From: Actinomycetaceae bacterium
GTDB taxonomy: Bacteria > Actinomycetota > Actinomycetes > Actinomycetales > Actinomycetaceae
Direction: 5' to 3'
DNA length: 64,000 bases
Assembly: GCA_030537735.1 (NCBI GenBank)
Contig: JAUNVG010000001.1
Span: 1 to 64,000 of the forward strand
Of this stretch, positions 55,062-63,919 are shown piece after piece; within the stretch, counting starts at the first letter, position 1, and every line of letters begins with the position of its first letter. The notes under the pieces are model-generated. The model did no database searches. It saw only the letters and a program-made list of their open reading frames with translations, and was not told the origin of the DNA. The translations under genes were made by a program, and so were the position numbers.

Positions 55062-55829
55062 ATGACTAAGCCAGTTTTCTACTACCCTCAGTTAGCTGCA
55101 CAAGACGGGTCTGGGGAAGTCACGCTCAGGGGAGAAGAAGCTCACCACATGCGGGTTAAACGCATCCAGGTGGGTGAGGAAGTTGACCTGGTGGACGGCG
55201 ACGGGTGGCGGGCACACGCCACCTTGCGTTCGGTGGCCGAGGACGGGTACGTCCTCGCCATTGAAGCGCCGGTGAACGAAGGGCAGGGAGAAACCAAACT
55301 GGTACTTGTCCAAGCCCTGGTCAAAGGCAGCAAAGACGAACAGGTAGTGGAAATGGCTACCGAAGTCGGTGCCAGTGCGATTATCGCTTGGCAAGCACAG
55401 CGATCCATCTCCCGCTGGGCGAGTGCGAAAGTCCCTAAACAGCTAAAGAAACTACGCGACAGTGCGCGGGCGGCAGCGAAACAATCGCGGCGCTCGACCA
55501 TCCCCACCGTGGACTTCGCAGGTAGCGTCCAAGCAGTGGTCGATAAACTCAAAGAAATGGGCGGGGAACTTACCGTGCTGGTGGCACACGAAGAAGGCGA
55601 AGAAACCATTGAACGCGCCCTTGCCACCAGCGCTAGAACCGAGGTGGTGGCAGTCGTTATCGGCCCGGAAGGTGGGATCACCCCCAGTGAACTACAACAG
55701 TTCACGCAGGCCGGGGCCAAGATAGTGAAAGTTGGCAGCACCGTGATGCGGGCAATTACTGCCGGAGTTGTGACCTTGGCACTGACTCGTTCAGCTTGGC
55801 AGCAAGATAAGATAACAGCATCAAGCTAG
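55062..55829 (+). CDS. rsmE: 16S rRNA (uracil-1498-N3)-methyltransferase
   Basis: RsmE methylates U1498 of 16S rRNA. The 255-residue SPOUT-class protein has an N-terminal PUA-like domain (GEEAHHMRVKRIQVGEEVDLVDGDGWRAHATL), the middle segment LVLVQALVKGSKDEQVVEMATEVGASAIIAWQAQRSISRW, and the SAM-binding knot VVIGPEGGITPSELQQF followed by VKVGSTVMRAITAGVVTLAL. These match RsmE closely; the usual LG-x-RILR-x-ET-A reads VGSTVMRAITA here. It is translated in the hrcA-dnaJ operon, 3 bases after dnaJ. Confidence 0.95.
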   Translation: MTKPVFYYPQLAAQDGSGEVTLRGEEAHHMRVKRIQVGEEVDLVDGDGWRAHATLRSVAEDGYVLAIEAPVNEGQGETKLVLVQALVKGSKDEQVVEMATEVGASAIIAWQAQRSISRWASAKVPKQLKKLRDSARAAAKQSRRSTIPTVDFAGSVQAVVDKLKEMGGELTVLVAHEEGEETIERALATSARTEVVAVVIGPEGGITPSELQQFTQAGAKIVKVGSTVMRAITAGVVTLALTRSAWQQDKITASS

Positions 55830-55850
55830 CGGAAGAAGTGACCAACGTAA

Positions 55851-56975
55851 ATGCCAACCCCCACCACCGGCTCGCAGGAAAGCACTGCAGATAGCCCGCT
55901 TATGCCCACGCAGATGGAAACTACCGCGCCAAGCGAAACCACTGATGAATACAGCTACTCTGGCGGAGCTCCCAGGCAGAGCGGTTCACAAAGGCGCACC
56001 ACCATCACCATTGACCCTGAGATCGACCCGATTGCGGTACTGGGAACTTCAGATGACGTGCTGCGCAGCTTAGAGCGCGGCTTCCCCGGCGTCAGTGTCA
56101 CCGCGTTGGGGCATGAGATCACCGTTACCGGCCCCGACCCGCAGGTGTCCACGGTTTCAGACCTGGTGCGTGAACTTATTTCCCTGGCGCGCGCCGGGCG
56201 CCACTTGAACTCCGACACGGTGGACCAAGCGATTAGTTTGCTAAGTAACACCGGCACCGCCGCGCCCAGTTCGGATGTGATTCTTAAAGTCAAGGGGCGC
56301 GAGATCAAAGCTAAGACCGCGGGGCAGCAACGCTACGTCGAAATGATTGCCTCCCACACCGTGACTTTCGGCATCGGGCCGGCCGGTACCGGTAAAACTT
56401 ACCTGGCGATGGCGATGGCGGTGGCTTCCTTACTGCGCGGAGACGTGCGGCGTATTATCCTTACCCGCCCCGCAGTCGAAGCAGGGGAGTCGCTAGGGTT
56501 CTTACCGGGGAGCCTGACGGAAAAAATCGACCCCTACTTGCGGCCGCTATACGACGCGCTGGCAGACATGATTGATGCCGAAGCGCTGCCGAGGCTGTTG
56601 GCGGCAGGCACCATTGAGGTAGCTCCACTGGCATATATGCGCGGCCGGACCTTGAACGATGCCTTCATTATTCTTGACGAAGCCCAAAACACTACCGGTT
56701 CGCAGATGAAGATGTTCCTCACTCGACTGGGGTTCCGCTCCCGCGTGGTGGTTACCGGCGACATCTCCCAAATCGACCTGCCTTCCCACACGTCCTCGGG
56801 ACTATCCTTGGCGGTGCGTATCCTGAACGGGATCGAGGACATCGCCATGTGCCAGTTGACCTCCGGTGACGTTGTTCGCCACCGGTTGGTGTCCGATATT
56901 ATCGAGGCGTATCAACGTTGGGATGATGACCACCAAGACAATCACACCGCGGGGAAGAGGAGACAACGCCGATGA
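55851..56975 (+). CDS. PhoH-family ATPase (YbeZ)
   Basis: This 374-residue protein is a cytosolic ATPase of the PhoH/YbeZ group, partner of YbeY in ribosome RNA maturation. Residues 1-50 are variable and rich in Thr/Ser. A KH-like region follows, then the RecA-like ATPase with Walker A GPAGTGKT at 176-183, the strand [36 protein letters not shown], Walker [15 protein letters not shown], and [12 protein letters not shown]. Those motifs are all diagnostic. It overlaps ybeY by 4 bases (ATGA), the usual coupling. Confidence 0.95.
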   Translation: MPTPTTGSQESTADSPLMPTQMETTAPSETTDEYSYSGGAPRQSGSQRRTTITIDPEIDPIAVLGTSDDVLRSLERGFPGVSVTALGHEITVTGPDPQVSTVSDLVRELISLARAGRHLNSDTVDQAISLLSNTGTAAPSSDVILKVKGREIKAKTAGQQRYVEMIASHTVTFGIGPAGTGKTYLAMAMAVASLLRGDVRRIILTRPAVEAGESLGFLPGSLTEKIDPYLRPLYDALADMIDAEALPRLLAAGTIEVAPLAYMRGRTLNDAFIILDEAQNTTGSQMKMFLTRLGFRSRVVVTGDISQIDLPSHTSSGLSLAVRILNGIEDIAMCQLTSGDVVRHRLVSDIIEAYQRWDDDHQDNHTAGKRRQRR

Positions 56976-57445
56976 GCGTGGAAGTACTCAACGAAACGGA
57001 CTTTGACCTCGACGTCACCGAGTTCGCCCAGATTTGCGAATACGTGCTTACGAGTTTGCATGTATCGAGCCAAAGCGAATGCTCCGTCATTTTTGTTGAC
57101 CCCGATGCCATGGAGCAACTCCACGTCAAATGGATGGATCTAGAAGGCCCCACCGACGTGATGAGTTTCCCCATGGATGAACTGCGCCCCGGCACTGCCG
57201 AACACCCCACGTCGGCGGGAACTTTGGGTGACATCGTCATCTGCCCGCAGGTGGCGCAAAAACAAGCCCTTACCGCGGGGCATTCGGCGGTGGAAGAAAT
57301 GCTCCTGCTGACGGTGCATGGACTGTTGCACCTGCTGGGCTACGACCACGCGGAACCGGAAGAGGAACGATACATGTTCGCTTTGCAAAGACAGTTGCTG
57401 CTGACCTTCTTGGCGCAGCGCGGTAGTGAGAACCCCGGTATTTAG
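56972..57445 (+). CDS. ybeY: Endoribonuclease YbeY, rRNA maturation factor
   Basis: YbeY is a metal-dependent single-strand endoribonuclease needed for 16S rRNA 3' maturation and 70S quality control. The 157-residue protein has [12 protein letters not shown] in the middle and the zinc-binding motif with His116, His120 and His126 in [33 protein letters not shown] is also conserved. Its ATG overlaps the phoH stop and its TAG is directly followed by the ATG of the next gene, so the operon is tightly packed. Confidence 0.96.
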   Translation: MSVEVLNETDFDLDVTEFAQICEYVLTSLHVSSQSECSVIFVDPDAMEQLHVKWMDLEGPTDVMSFPMDELRPGTAEHPTSAGTLGDIVICPQVAQKQALTAGHSAVEEMLLLTVHGLLHLLGYDHAEPEEERYMFALQRQLLLTFLAQRGSENPGI

Positions 57446-58747
57446 ATGGGAACGATTCCTCTAGGTTTACTGCTCACCACATCGGTGGTGGTGGTTTTGC
57501 TGGCCGCGGTGCTGGTGGCGGCGGAAAGTTCCCTGGGGCGCCTGTCCCGGGCCGCCGTTGAAGACCTGATTGAAGACGGTAAAAAACGCGCCACTCGACT
57601 GGATGCGCTTTTAGCTACCCGACGCGCCACCGTGCTTTCGGCGCGAGCTGCGCGCATCGCGCTGCAGACCTTGGCGACAGTGGCGATAACGCTGGCGTTG
57701 ACCGACACCGGTTGGCGCTGGTGGGGGATATTGCTGGCCTCCATTACCATTAACTGGGCCATTGCCTACGTGGCGATATCGCTGATCCCCCAGCACTTGG
57801 CCTGGCGCAACCCCGAAGGCGTAGCCCTGGCGGTAACCCCGCTGCTGGAGACCATGCTTCACGCCGGTAGGATCGGCGTACCGGTGATGCGGTTGCTGCG
57901 TAAACTGGTCCCGGCCTCGCCCCAAACCGACGCCGAAGCGCGCGCCGAAATGGCTGAAGAAATGCGTGAAGTAGTTGACCAGGTGGGGGAGACCGAAGGG
58001 TTTGATGCTAACGACCGCGAAATGCTTCGGGCAGTGTTCGAACTGGGTCACACCTACGTGCGCGAAGTGATGGTGCCACGCACCGACATGGTCACCATTA
58101 ACGCTGACCAAAGCGCTGGGAAAGCTATAGCACTATTCGTGCGTTCGGGTTATTCACGTATCCCAGTTATCGGTGAAAACATTGACGACGTGGTGGGGAT
58201 CCTGTATTTCAAGGACCTTATCTCTCGCCTGCATTATCACCCGACAGAAAGGGAAATGCCGGTGGGCGGGTTGTGCCGCCCCCCGCACTTCGTGCCCGAA
58301 ATGACCCTGGCCGACAACCAGCTTCGCCGGATGCAAAAAGAGCGCGTACACATGGTGCTAGCGGTGGACGAATACGGCGGAATCGCTGGGTTGCTGACGA
58401 TTGAGGACCTGATTGAAGAGGTCGTTGGGGAAGTGACCGATGAACACGACCGCAACGTGATTGAACCCCAAGAAATCGAGCCGGGCGTGTGGCGGGTCCC
58501 GGCGCGGTACCCGATCGTGGAGCTGGGTGAACTGCTGGGAATGGAACTGGAGGACGAGGACGTGGACTCCGTTGGAGGGTTACTGTCCAAAGCCATGGGG
58601 AAAGTGCCTTTGCCCGGTGCGAAAGCCCAAGCCTTAGGGATTGAGATGACCGCTGAAGAAGCATATGGGCGTCGCCGGCAAGTGGCGACGATAGTAGCGC
58701 GGCGCGTGGAAAGCGAGCGGGAGGAAAACCATGAAGTTCCCAGATGA
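57446..58747 (+). CDS. Hemolysin C/CorC-type membrane protein with CBS domains
   Basis: The 433-residue protein has an N-terminal DUF21/CNNM membrane domain (about residues 1-150, with several hydrophobic helices such as LLLTTSVVVVLLAAVLVAAESSLGRLSRAAVEDL), a pair of CBS domains (VREVMVPRTDMVTINADQSAGKAIALFVRSGYSRIPVIGENIDDVVGILYFKDL and MVLAVDEYGGIAGLLTIEDLIEEVVGEVTDEHD) and a C-terminal CorC/HlyC transporter-associated domain. Family members are linked to magnesium/cobalt efflux. Its place between ybeY and era is common to many actinobacteria. It overlaps era by 17 bases. Confidence 0.93.
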   Translation: MGTIPLGLLLTTSVVVVLLAAVLVAAESSLGRLSRAAVEDLIEDGKKRATRLDALLATRRATVLSARAARIALQTLATVAITLALTDTGWRWWGILLASITINWAIAYVAISLIPQHLAWRNPEGVALAVTPLLETMLHAGRIGVPVMRLLRKLVPASPQTDAEARAEMAEEMREVVDQVGETEGFDANDREMLRAVFELGHTYVREVMVPRTDMVTINADQSAGKAIALFVRSGYSRIPVIGENIDDVVGILYFKDLISRLHYHPTEREMPVGGLCRPPHFVPEMTLADNQLRRMQKERVHMVLAVDEYGGIAGLLTIEDLIEEVVGEVTDEHDRNVIEPQEIEPGVWRVPARYPIVELGELLGMELEDEDVDSVGGLLSKAMGKVPLPGAKAQALGIEMTAEEAYGRRRQVATIVARRVESEREENHEVPR

Positions 58748-59711
58748 AGACCAACTCAGTGAAGAAACCAACGCCTTGCCTCAGGGACTGATTGACACCA
58801 GTTACCCGCCGGATTTCCGCGCTGGCTTCGTAGCGGTAGTAGGCCGACCCAACGTGGGTAAATCCACCCTCACCAACGCCCTGGTGGGGGAGAAGATCGC
58901 GATCACTTCGCGCCGACCGGAAACTACCCGCCACTCGGTGCGCGGCATTATCCAAGGCCAGGACTACCAGGTGGTGTTAGTGGACACCCCCGGCTACCAC
59001 CGTCCTCGCACCCTGTTAGGGGAACGCTTAAACGACATGGTGCGTGAATCCTTCGGTGACGTTGACGCGATTATGTTCTGCCTGCCTTCCGACCAGAAGA
59101 TCGGGCCGGGCGACCAGTTCATTGCCCGCCAGTTAGCTTCGGTGAAAGTACCGGTGGTGGCGGTGGCCACCAAGACCGATGCGGTAGGTGAAGAACGCCT
59201 CTTTAGTCATTTGGAAGACATCAATAAGTTAGCGGATTTCGCCCACATTGTGCCGGTCTCTGCCCACCGCGGGCGCGGGGTGGACAGGTTGGAAGAAGTG
59301 CTGGTGTCACTGCTTCCTCCCTCGCCTCCGCTGTATCCGCGGGATATGTCCACCGATGAGCCGGCGGAAGTGATGATTGCCGAGCTGATTCGCGAAGCAG
59401 CGTTGGAAGGGGTGCGTGAAGAGCTGCCGCACTCCCTGGCGGTGCAGGTGGAAGAAATCATTGAACGGGAAAAGACCCCGGGGCAAAAACGTCCCCCCAT
59501 GCTGGATGTGCACGTGAATCTGTATGTGGAGAGGGATTCGCAAAAGGCGATTATTATCGGCCGGCGCGGTGAACGCTTGAAACGAGTGGGGACGCGGGCA
59601 CGCACCCAGATTGAGGAACTACTGGGGCGTCGGGTGTACTTGGCATTGCACGTGCGCACCGCGAAGGATTGGCAGTCCGATCCGAAGATGCTGGGGCGGT
59701 TAGGTTTCTAA
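58731..59711 (+). CDS. era: GTPase Era
   Basis: Era is a Ras-like GTPase that binds 16S rRNA and helps 30S maturation. The 326-residue protein has G1 GRPNVGKST at residues 38-46, the switch segment RPETTRHSVRGI, G3 DTPGYHRPRTLLGERLN, G4 ATKTDAVG and G5 VSAHRG. The C-terminal KH domain contains EREKTPGQKRPPMLDVHVNLYVERDSQKAIIIGRRGERLKRVGTRARTQIEELLGRRVYLALHVRTAKDW. The first 28 residues are an extra N-terminal stretch. It ends the operon that begins with hrcA. Confidence 0.96.
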   Translation: MKFPDEDQLSEETNALPQGLIDTSYPPDFRAGFVAVVGRPNVGKSTLTNALVGEKIAITSRRPETTRHSVRGIIQGQDYQVVLVDTPGYHRPRTLLGERLNDMVRESFGDVDAIMFCLPSDQKIGPGDQFIARQLASVKVPVVAVATKTDAVGEERLFSHLEDINKLADFAHIVPVSAHRGRGVDRLEEVLVSLLPPSPPLYPRDMSTDEPAEVMIAELIREAALEGVREELPHSLAVQVEEIIEREKTPGQKRPPMLDVHVNLYVERDSQKAIIIGRRGERLKRVGTRARTQIEELLGRRVYLALHVRTAKDWQSDPKMLGRLGF

Positions 59712-59784
59712 CTGCCGACACGCCCTCGTCCCAAATAACGGACTAAGTTAGTTCAGGGCGCGGTATCTCCATATGGTGGGGTAC

Positions 59785-59829
59785 ATGGCATACGCGCTAC
59801 TGCTTGACTGCCGCGTCGGGGCACCTTAA
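59785..59829 (+). CDS. leuA leader peptide (MAYALLLDCRVGAP)
   Basis: A 14-codon ORF lies about 90 bases ahead of leuA, with GGTGGGG upstream of its ATG. It contains three consecutive leucine codons, CTA CTG CTT, followed shortly by a terminator hairpin. This is the arrangement of leucine attenuators: ribosomes stalling at the leucine codons when leucyl-tRNA is scarce would disturb the hairpin and allow leuA expression. The peptide and hairpin are seen directly; the mechanism is inferred from known leu leaders. Confidence 0.8.
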   Translation: MAYALLLDCRVGAP

Positions 59830-59856
59830 AAGTGCCGGCTCCTCGACGCGGGGTTT
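59811..59856 (+). terminator. leuA attenuator hairpin
   Basis: CCGCGTCG (59811-59818) pairs with CGACGCGG (59844-59851), with a nested GGCAC/GTGCC stem inside, and GGTTTT follows. It starts within the leader peptide reading frame, so a translating ribosome would control its formation. It lies about 60 bases upstream of the leuA start. Confidence 0.8.
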
Positions 59857-59914
59857 TCCGATGCCGGCAACGCCCAGGTGGCGGATCCCATAACCGGTAG
59901 CAAGGAAAGAAAAC

Positions 59915-61675
59915 ATGCGTACTTCACCGCGTATCGAAAGCCAACAACCAAGCCCCATGCCGATCCACAAGTACCGGCCCTTCACCAGCACGAACCCGGT
60001 GCCCGCATTCGAACGCACCTGGCCCACTCGCACCATTGAAAAAGCTCCGCGGTGGCTGTCAACCGACTTGCGTGACGGCAACCAGGCGTTGATTGAGCCG
60101 ATGAACCCCGACCGCAAACGCGAAATGTTCAAGCTGCTGGTGCAAATGGGGTATAAGGAAATCGAAATCGGGTTCCCCGCCGCCTCGCAAACGGACTACG
60201 ACTTCGTGCGCTCCCTAGTGGAAAACGACCTGGTACCTGATGACGTAACTGTCTCGGTGCTGACGCAGGCACGCGCCGATCTGATTGAACGCACCGTCTA
60301 CGCCCTGGAGGGGTTCGCCCGCGCCAACGTACACATGTATAACGCCACCGCCCCGGTGTTTCGAGAGGTAGTGTTCGGCAATGACCGCGCAGACACGGTG
60401 GCCATGGCTCAAGCCGGCACCCGGGAAGTCATGAAGTGGATGGAAAAGATCCTAGGCGATGACACCGTGGTGGGATACCAGTATTCACCTGAAATCTTCG
60501 TTGATACGGAACTGGACTTCGCCCTGGAAGTATGCGAATCCGTGATGGACGTGTGGCAGCCCGATGGTGAGCGCGAAATCATCTTGAACCTGCCTGCCAC
60601 GGTGGAGCGAGCCACCCCCAACGTGTATGCAGACCAGATTGAATGGATGTCCACCCACCTGTCGCGCCGCGAACACGTAGCACTGTCTGTCCACCCCCAC
60701 AACGATCGTGGCACCGCGGTGGCCGCTGCCGAACTAGCGATGCTAGCGGGAGCAGACCGGGTGGAAGGCTGCTTGCTGGGGCAGGGGGAGCGCACCGGGA
60801 ACGTGGACTTGTTGACGTTGGCGCTGAACTTGTTCTCCCAGGGCATCGACCCGCAGGTGGATTTGCGCGACGTAGACCAGGTCCGACGCGTGGTGGAACA
60901 CTGCACGCAGATGGATACCCCACCTCGTCACCCGTACGTGGGTGACTTGGTCTATACCTCTTTTTCCGGCTCCCACCAAGACGCCATTAAGAAAGGTTTC
61001 GCCGCTCGGCGCCTGGAGGTCGACGCCGCCGGCGGGGACGAGGACGCAGTGGTATGGCAGATGCCCTACCTCCCGATCGACCCTCACGACGTGGGCCGGT
61101 CCTATGAGGCTATCGTGCGCGTTAACTCCCAATCCGGTAAGGGCGGTATCGCCTACTTGATGCATTCGGTGCACAAACTGGACTTGCCGCGACGGTTGCA
61201 GATCGACTTCTCCCGCACCGTACAGCGGCACAGCGACCAAGTCGGTGGGGAGATTGACGCCCAAGAACTGTGGCGCATCTTCACCGACGAATACCTTCCC
61301 ACACAGGGCGAGGACGGTTTGGAACCTTGGGGAGAGTTCCGCCTCGGCCGCGGACGGGTACTTACTCACGATGAGGGCGACCGGGTGAAACTGGAAGTCA
61401 ACGTCACTCGCAGCGGAGTGGATCACACGGTGCAAGCGTGGGGTAACGGCCCGGTGGATGCGTTCGTGGCGGCGCTGCGTGACCTGGGGGTGGAGGTATA
61501 TATCCTGGATTACGCCGAGCACGCGCTTTCCTCCGGTGGGGACGCTAAAGCGGCTGCGTACGTGGAAGTTGAGGTTGCTGGCGAGGTCGTTTGGGGCGTT
61601 GGTATCGACCCGTCGATCACGGTGGCAACCCACCGCGCGGTGATTTCAGCGGTTAACCGCGCCTTGCGTAAGTAG
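59915..61675 (+). CDS. leuA: 2-isopropylmalate synthase
   Basis: LeuA condenses acetyl-CoA with 2-ketoisovalerate in the first committed step of leucine synthesis. The 586-residue protein is the long actinobacterial form. APRWLSTDLRDGNQALIEPMNPDRKREMF (DLRDGNQ at 51-57) carries the catalytic Asp and Arg, ALSVHPHNDRGTAVAAAELAMLAGADRVEGCLLGQGERTGNVDL has the metal-binding His-x-His and the family signature, and the C-terminal regulatory domain has GPVDAFVAALRDLGVEVYILDYAEHALSSGGDAKAAAYVEVEV, which binds leucine for feedback. The start ATG has AAGGAAAG upstream. Expression is probably attenuated by the upstream leader peptide. Confidence 0.97.
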   Translation: MRTSPRIESQQPSPMPIHKYRPFTSTNPVPAFERTWPTRTIEKAPRWLSTDLRDGNQALIEPMNPDRKREMFKLLVQMGYKEIEIGFPAASQTDYDFVRSLVENDLVPDDVTVSVLTQARADLIERTVYALEGFARANVHMYNATAPVFREVVFGNDRADTVAMAQAGTREVMKWMEKILGDDTVVGYQYSPEIFVDTELDFALEVCESVMDVWQPDGEREIILNLPATVERATPNVYADQIEWMSTHLSRREHVALSVHPHNDRGTAVAAAELAMLAGADRVEGCLLGQGERTGNVDLLTLALNLFSQGIDPQVDLRDVDQVRRVVEHCTQMDTPPRHPYVGDLVYTSFSGSHQDAIKKGFAARRLEVDAAGGDEDAVVWQMPYLPIDPHDVGRSYEAIVRVNSQSGKGGIAYLMHSVHKLDLPRRLQIDFSRTVQRHSDQVGGEIDAQELWRIFTDEYLPTQGEDGLEPWGEFRLGRGRVLTHDEGDRVKLEVNVTRSGVDHTVQAWGNGPVDAFVAALRDLGVEVYILDYAEHALSSGGDAKAAAYVEVEVAGEVVWGVGIDPSITVATHRAVISAVNRALRK

Positions 61676-61687
61676 CTGGCCCGAGGT

Positions 61688-61707
61688 CGGCAAGAATGTA
61701 CTTGCCG
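61688..61707 (+). terminator. Short hairpin after leuA
   Basis: CGGCAAG pairs with CTTGCCG around a 6-base loop, 12 bases after the leuA stop. No U-tract follows. It may be a weak terminator. Confidence 0.45.
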
Positions 61708-61758
61708 CTGTGGCGGGTATCTACCGGCTAAATCAAGTGAGCATGGGACAATGGCAGG

Positions 61759-62496
61759 GTGAGGACCTACCGTGATGAAGCCATCGTTTTGCGCACCCAC
61801 CCGCTGGGTGAAGCAGACCGCATCATCACTATCCTCACCCGCCACCACGGGATGGTGCGTTGCGTAGCTAAAGGAGTACGCCGCACGAAATCTAGGTTCG
61901 GGGCGCGACTGGAGCCTTTTTCCGTGGTGCAAGCCATGCTGTATCGGGGGCGGAACCTGGATGTGTTAACGCAGGTGGAAACCATCCGCCCCTACGGGCT
62001 GGACGTGGCGGGCGACTATGACCTGTACACGCGGGCGAATGTAATGGCAGAAGTAACAGAGCAGGTTTGCGCCCAAGAAACTGAGGAAGCTAGTTTCCTG
62101 CTGCTGTTGGGAGCTATTCACGCTTTAGCCAAGCGTCGCCACGATGCGGATTTGGTGATGAACTCCTACCTGTTGCGCCTAATGGCCTTGAACGGCTGGG
62201 CACCCTCCCTGCACGGTTGCGCAGTATGCGGGCGGGCAGATGAATGGAACCGGTTCAACCCAGGTGGCGGTGGCCTGGTGTGTGAAGAATGCGATCCCTC
62301 TCCCGCACCGGTGCCGGCACCGCAGTCAGTGCAGTTACTAATCGACTTACTTAGCGGTGACTGGCCGCGCGCGAAAACGGCTCCACTCCTGGCGCGCCGG
62401 GAGGCTTCGTCCCTGGTGGCGGCCTGGGTGCAGTGGCACCTGACGCGGCGCATTAGTTCCTACCACCTGGTTCCCCCCTTGGAAGTGGCACAATAA
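61759..62496 (+). CDS. recO: DNA repair protein RecO
   Basis: RecO works with RecF and RecR to load RecA on gapped DNA. The 245-residue protein starts at GTG and begins VRTYRDEAIVLRTHPLGEADRIITILTRHHGMVRCVAKGVRRTKSRFGARLEPF, the OB-fold N-terminus of the family. A helical domain follows, with the zinc-binding set CAVCGRADEWNRFNPGGGGLVCEECDP at the C-terminal part. Length and motifs are normal. Its stop overlaps the uppS start by one base (TAATG), so the two are coupled. Confidence 0.95.
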   Translation: MRTYRDEAIVLRTHPLGEADRIITILTRHHGMVRCVAKGVRRTKSRFGARLEPFSVVQAMLYRGRNLDVLTQVETIRPYGLDVAGDYDLYTRANVMAEVTEQVCAQETEEASFLLLLGAIHALAKRRHDADLVMNSYLLRLMALNGWAPSLHGCAVCGRADEWNRFNPGGGGLVCEECDPSPAPVPAPQSVQLLIDLLSGDWPRAKTAPLLARREASSLVAAWVQWHLTRRISSYHLVPPLEVAQ

Positions 62497-63281
62497 TGAG
62501 CGTGGAATATGTCAAACCAGTACCGCCTCCAGGTGAGGGCGAAAACCGGGTACCGCAGTTAGCGAAAGTCCCCAACCACGTGGGGATCATTATGGACGGC
62601 AACGGCCGGTGGGCCAATGCGCGCGGCCTGACCCGCACCGCCGGCCACCAGGCAGGGGAAGTCGCGCTAATGGACACCTTGGCGGGGGCGGTAGAAGCCG
62701 GAGTCAAGAACGTAACGGTTTATGCGTTCTCAACTGAGAACTGGAAACGCTCCCCCGCAGAAGTACGGTTTTTAATGGGGTATTCCCGGGACGTATTGCG
62801 TCGGCGGCGCGATGAGCTACACAGTTGGGGGGTGCGCGTGCAGTGGTGGGGCAGGCGAGCAAGACTGTGGAAGTCGGTTATTAGCGAACTTGAAACCGCT
62901 AGGGAACTAACTGCCGGCAACCAGAAGATGAACTTTACCATGGCGATCAACTATGGCGGCCGAGCCGAGATCGTGGACGCCGCACGCTCCCTGGCCGCGC
63001 AAGCCGCTGCCGGTAAGATCAGCGCCCAGTCCATTAGTGAGCGCAGTTTTTCCGCCCACCTGTATGGCCCAAAGAGCCCGGATGTGGATCTACTTATCCG
63101 CACCGGTGGGGAGCAGCGTATTTCGAACTTCCTGCTGTGGCAGTGCGCTTACGCTGAGTTCGCTTTCAACCCGCTGCCGTGGCCCGAATACAACCGCGAA
63201 GCCCTGTGGGATGATCTGCTGGTATTCGGCGGGCGGGAGCGTCGCTTCGGAGCGGCGGTGGATAAGGTCGCAGGCAGCTAA
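62496..63281 (+). CDS. uppS: Isoprenyl (undecaprenyl) diphosphate synthase
   Basis: This cis-prenyltransferase makes the long isoprenoid carrier for cell wall synthesis. The 261-residue protein has NHVGIIMDGNGRWANARGLTRTAGHQAG with the catalytic Asp34, VYAFSTENWKRSPAEVRFLM, and the C-terminal signature SPDVDLLIRTGGEQRISNFLLWQCAYAEFAF with the substrate-binding Arg residues. Product chain length (undecaprenyl or decaprenyl) cannot be told. It is directly coupled to recO, a common actinobacterial pair. Confidence 0.96.
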   Translation: MSVEYVKPVPPPGEGENRVPQLAKVPNHVGIIMDGNGRWANARGLTRTAGHQAGEVALMDTLAGAVEAGVKNVTVYAFSTENWKRSPAEVRFLMGYSRDVLRRRRDELHSWGVRVQWWGRRARLWKSVISELETARELTAGNQKMNFTMAINYGGRAEIVDAARSLAAQAAAGKISAQSISERSFSAHLYGPKSPDVDLLIRTGGEQRISNFLLWQCAYAEFAFNPLPWPEYNREALWDDLLVFGGRERRFGAAVDKVAGS

Positions 63282-63388
63282 AGGTTGCAGGCGGGTGAAG
63301 GTCGCAGGCAGCTAGCAGCCACCACCCGGCGCACAGCGCCTACCGCCCGCAGGAATCCACCCCAAGCGGCGGGGCAGGCACGCAGGCG

Positions 63389-63919
63389 CTAGTTCAGAGC
63401 CGTTAGCGTGCTTTCTTGGGCAGCCTTGTTGCGCCGGGACAGAATGAAGATCCCCAGTGCCACCACCAGTCCCGTGCACACCGCGAAGGCCCAGGTCTTA
63501 CCTAAAAGTAACGCCTGCCCAGTGCGGAAAGCCGCCATGAAGATAGCGGTGTACATCAGCGCCCACGCCAGGTAGCCAGGAACCGCACACAGGGTGTAGG
63601 TCGGCCAACGCAGTCGCAGCACCCCGGAGCCGGCGTGCACCACGGTTTGGAAACCAATAGTGAGGAAAGACAGGGGGATGATGAACAGTCCCCAGCGTTC
63701 AACGGCGTCAATACCGCGCTGGACCGAAGCACCCTCCAGCCACAGGCGCACACGTTTAACCACCGGGTGGGAGGAATGCTCAGAGCCCTGGATGAAACCA
63801 CTGGTGGCTAGGCGCGCTATCCAATACGTGGCTTGGGAGCGACTGAAAACCACTAGGGTGAGGAATACTGCGATGAAAACTGCGCCGCGTTGGGAAACAA
63901 AATCTGGGATACCTGGCAT
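63389..63919 (-). CDS. DedA/VTT-like membrane protein
   Basis: The 176-residue protein has about four hydrophobic segments (GAVFIAVFLTLVVFSRSQATYWIARL, WGLFIIPLSFLTIGFQTVVHAGSGVL, YTLCAVPGYLAWALMYTAIFMAAF, WAFAVCTGLVVALGIFIL). The central part, GLFIIPLSFLTIGFQTVVHAGSGVLRLRWPTYTLCAVPGYLAWALMYT, resembles the VTT/DedA family, where members flip undecaprenyl or other phospholipids; the family match is not strong. It is short, lacking the typical first reentrant loop. It directly follows the Fur-family gene with no spacing, so the two are probably co-transcribed. Confidence 0.6.
   Translation of the reverse strand: MPGIPDFVSQRGAVFIAVFLTLVVFSRSQATYWIARLATSGFIQGSEHSSHPVVKRVRLWLEGASVQRGIDAVERWGLFIIPLSFLTIGFQTVVHAGSGVLRLRWPTYTLCAVPGYLAWALMYTAIFMAAFRTGQALLLGKTWAFAVCTGLVVALGIFILSRRNKAAQESTLTALN

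Noticed and set aside
60743..61633. Minus-strand open frame of 296 codons opposite leuA
   Set aside because: It is antisense to the highly conserved LeuA catalytic and regulatory domains; no ribosome binding site.
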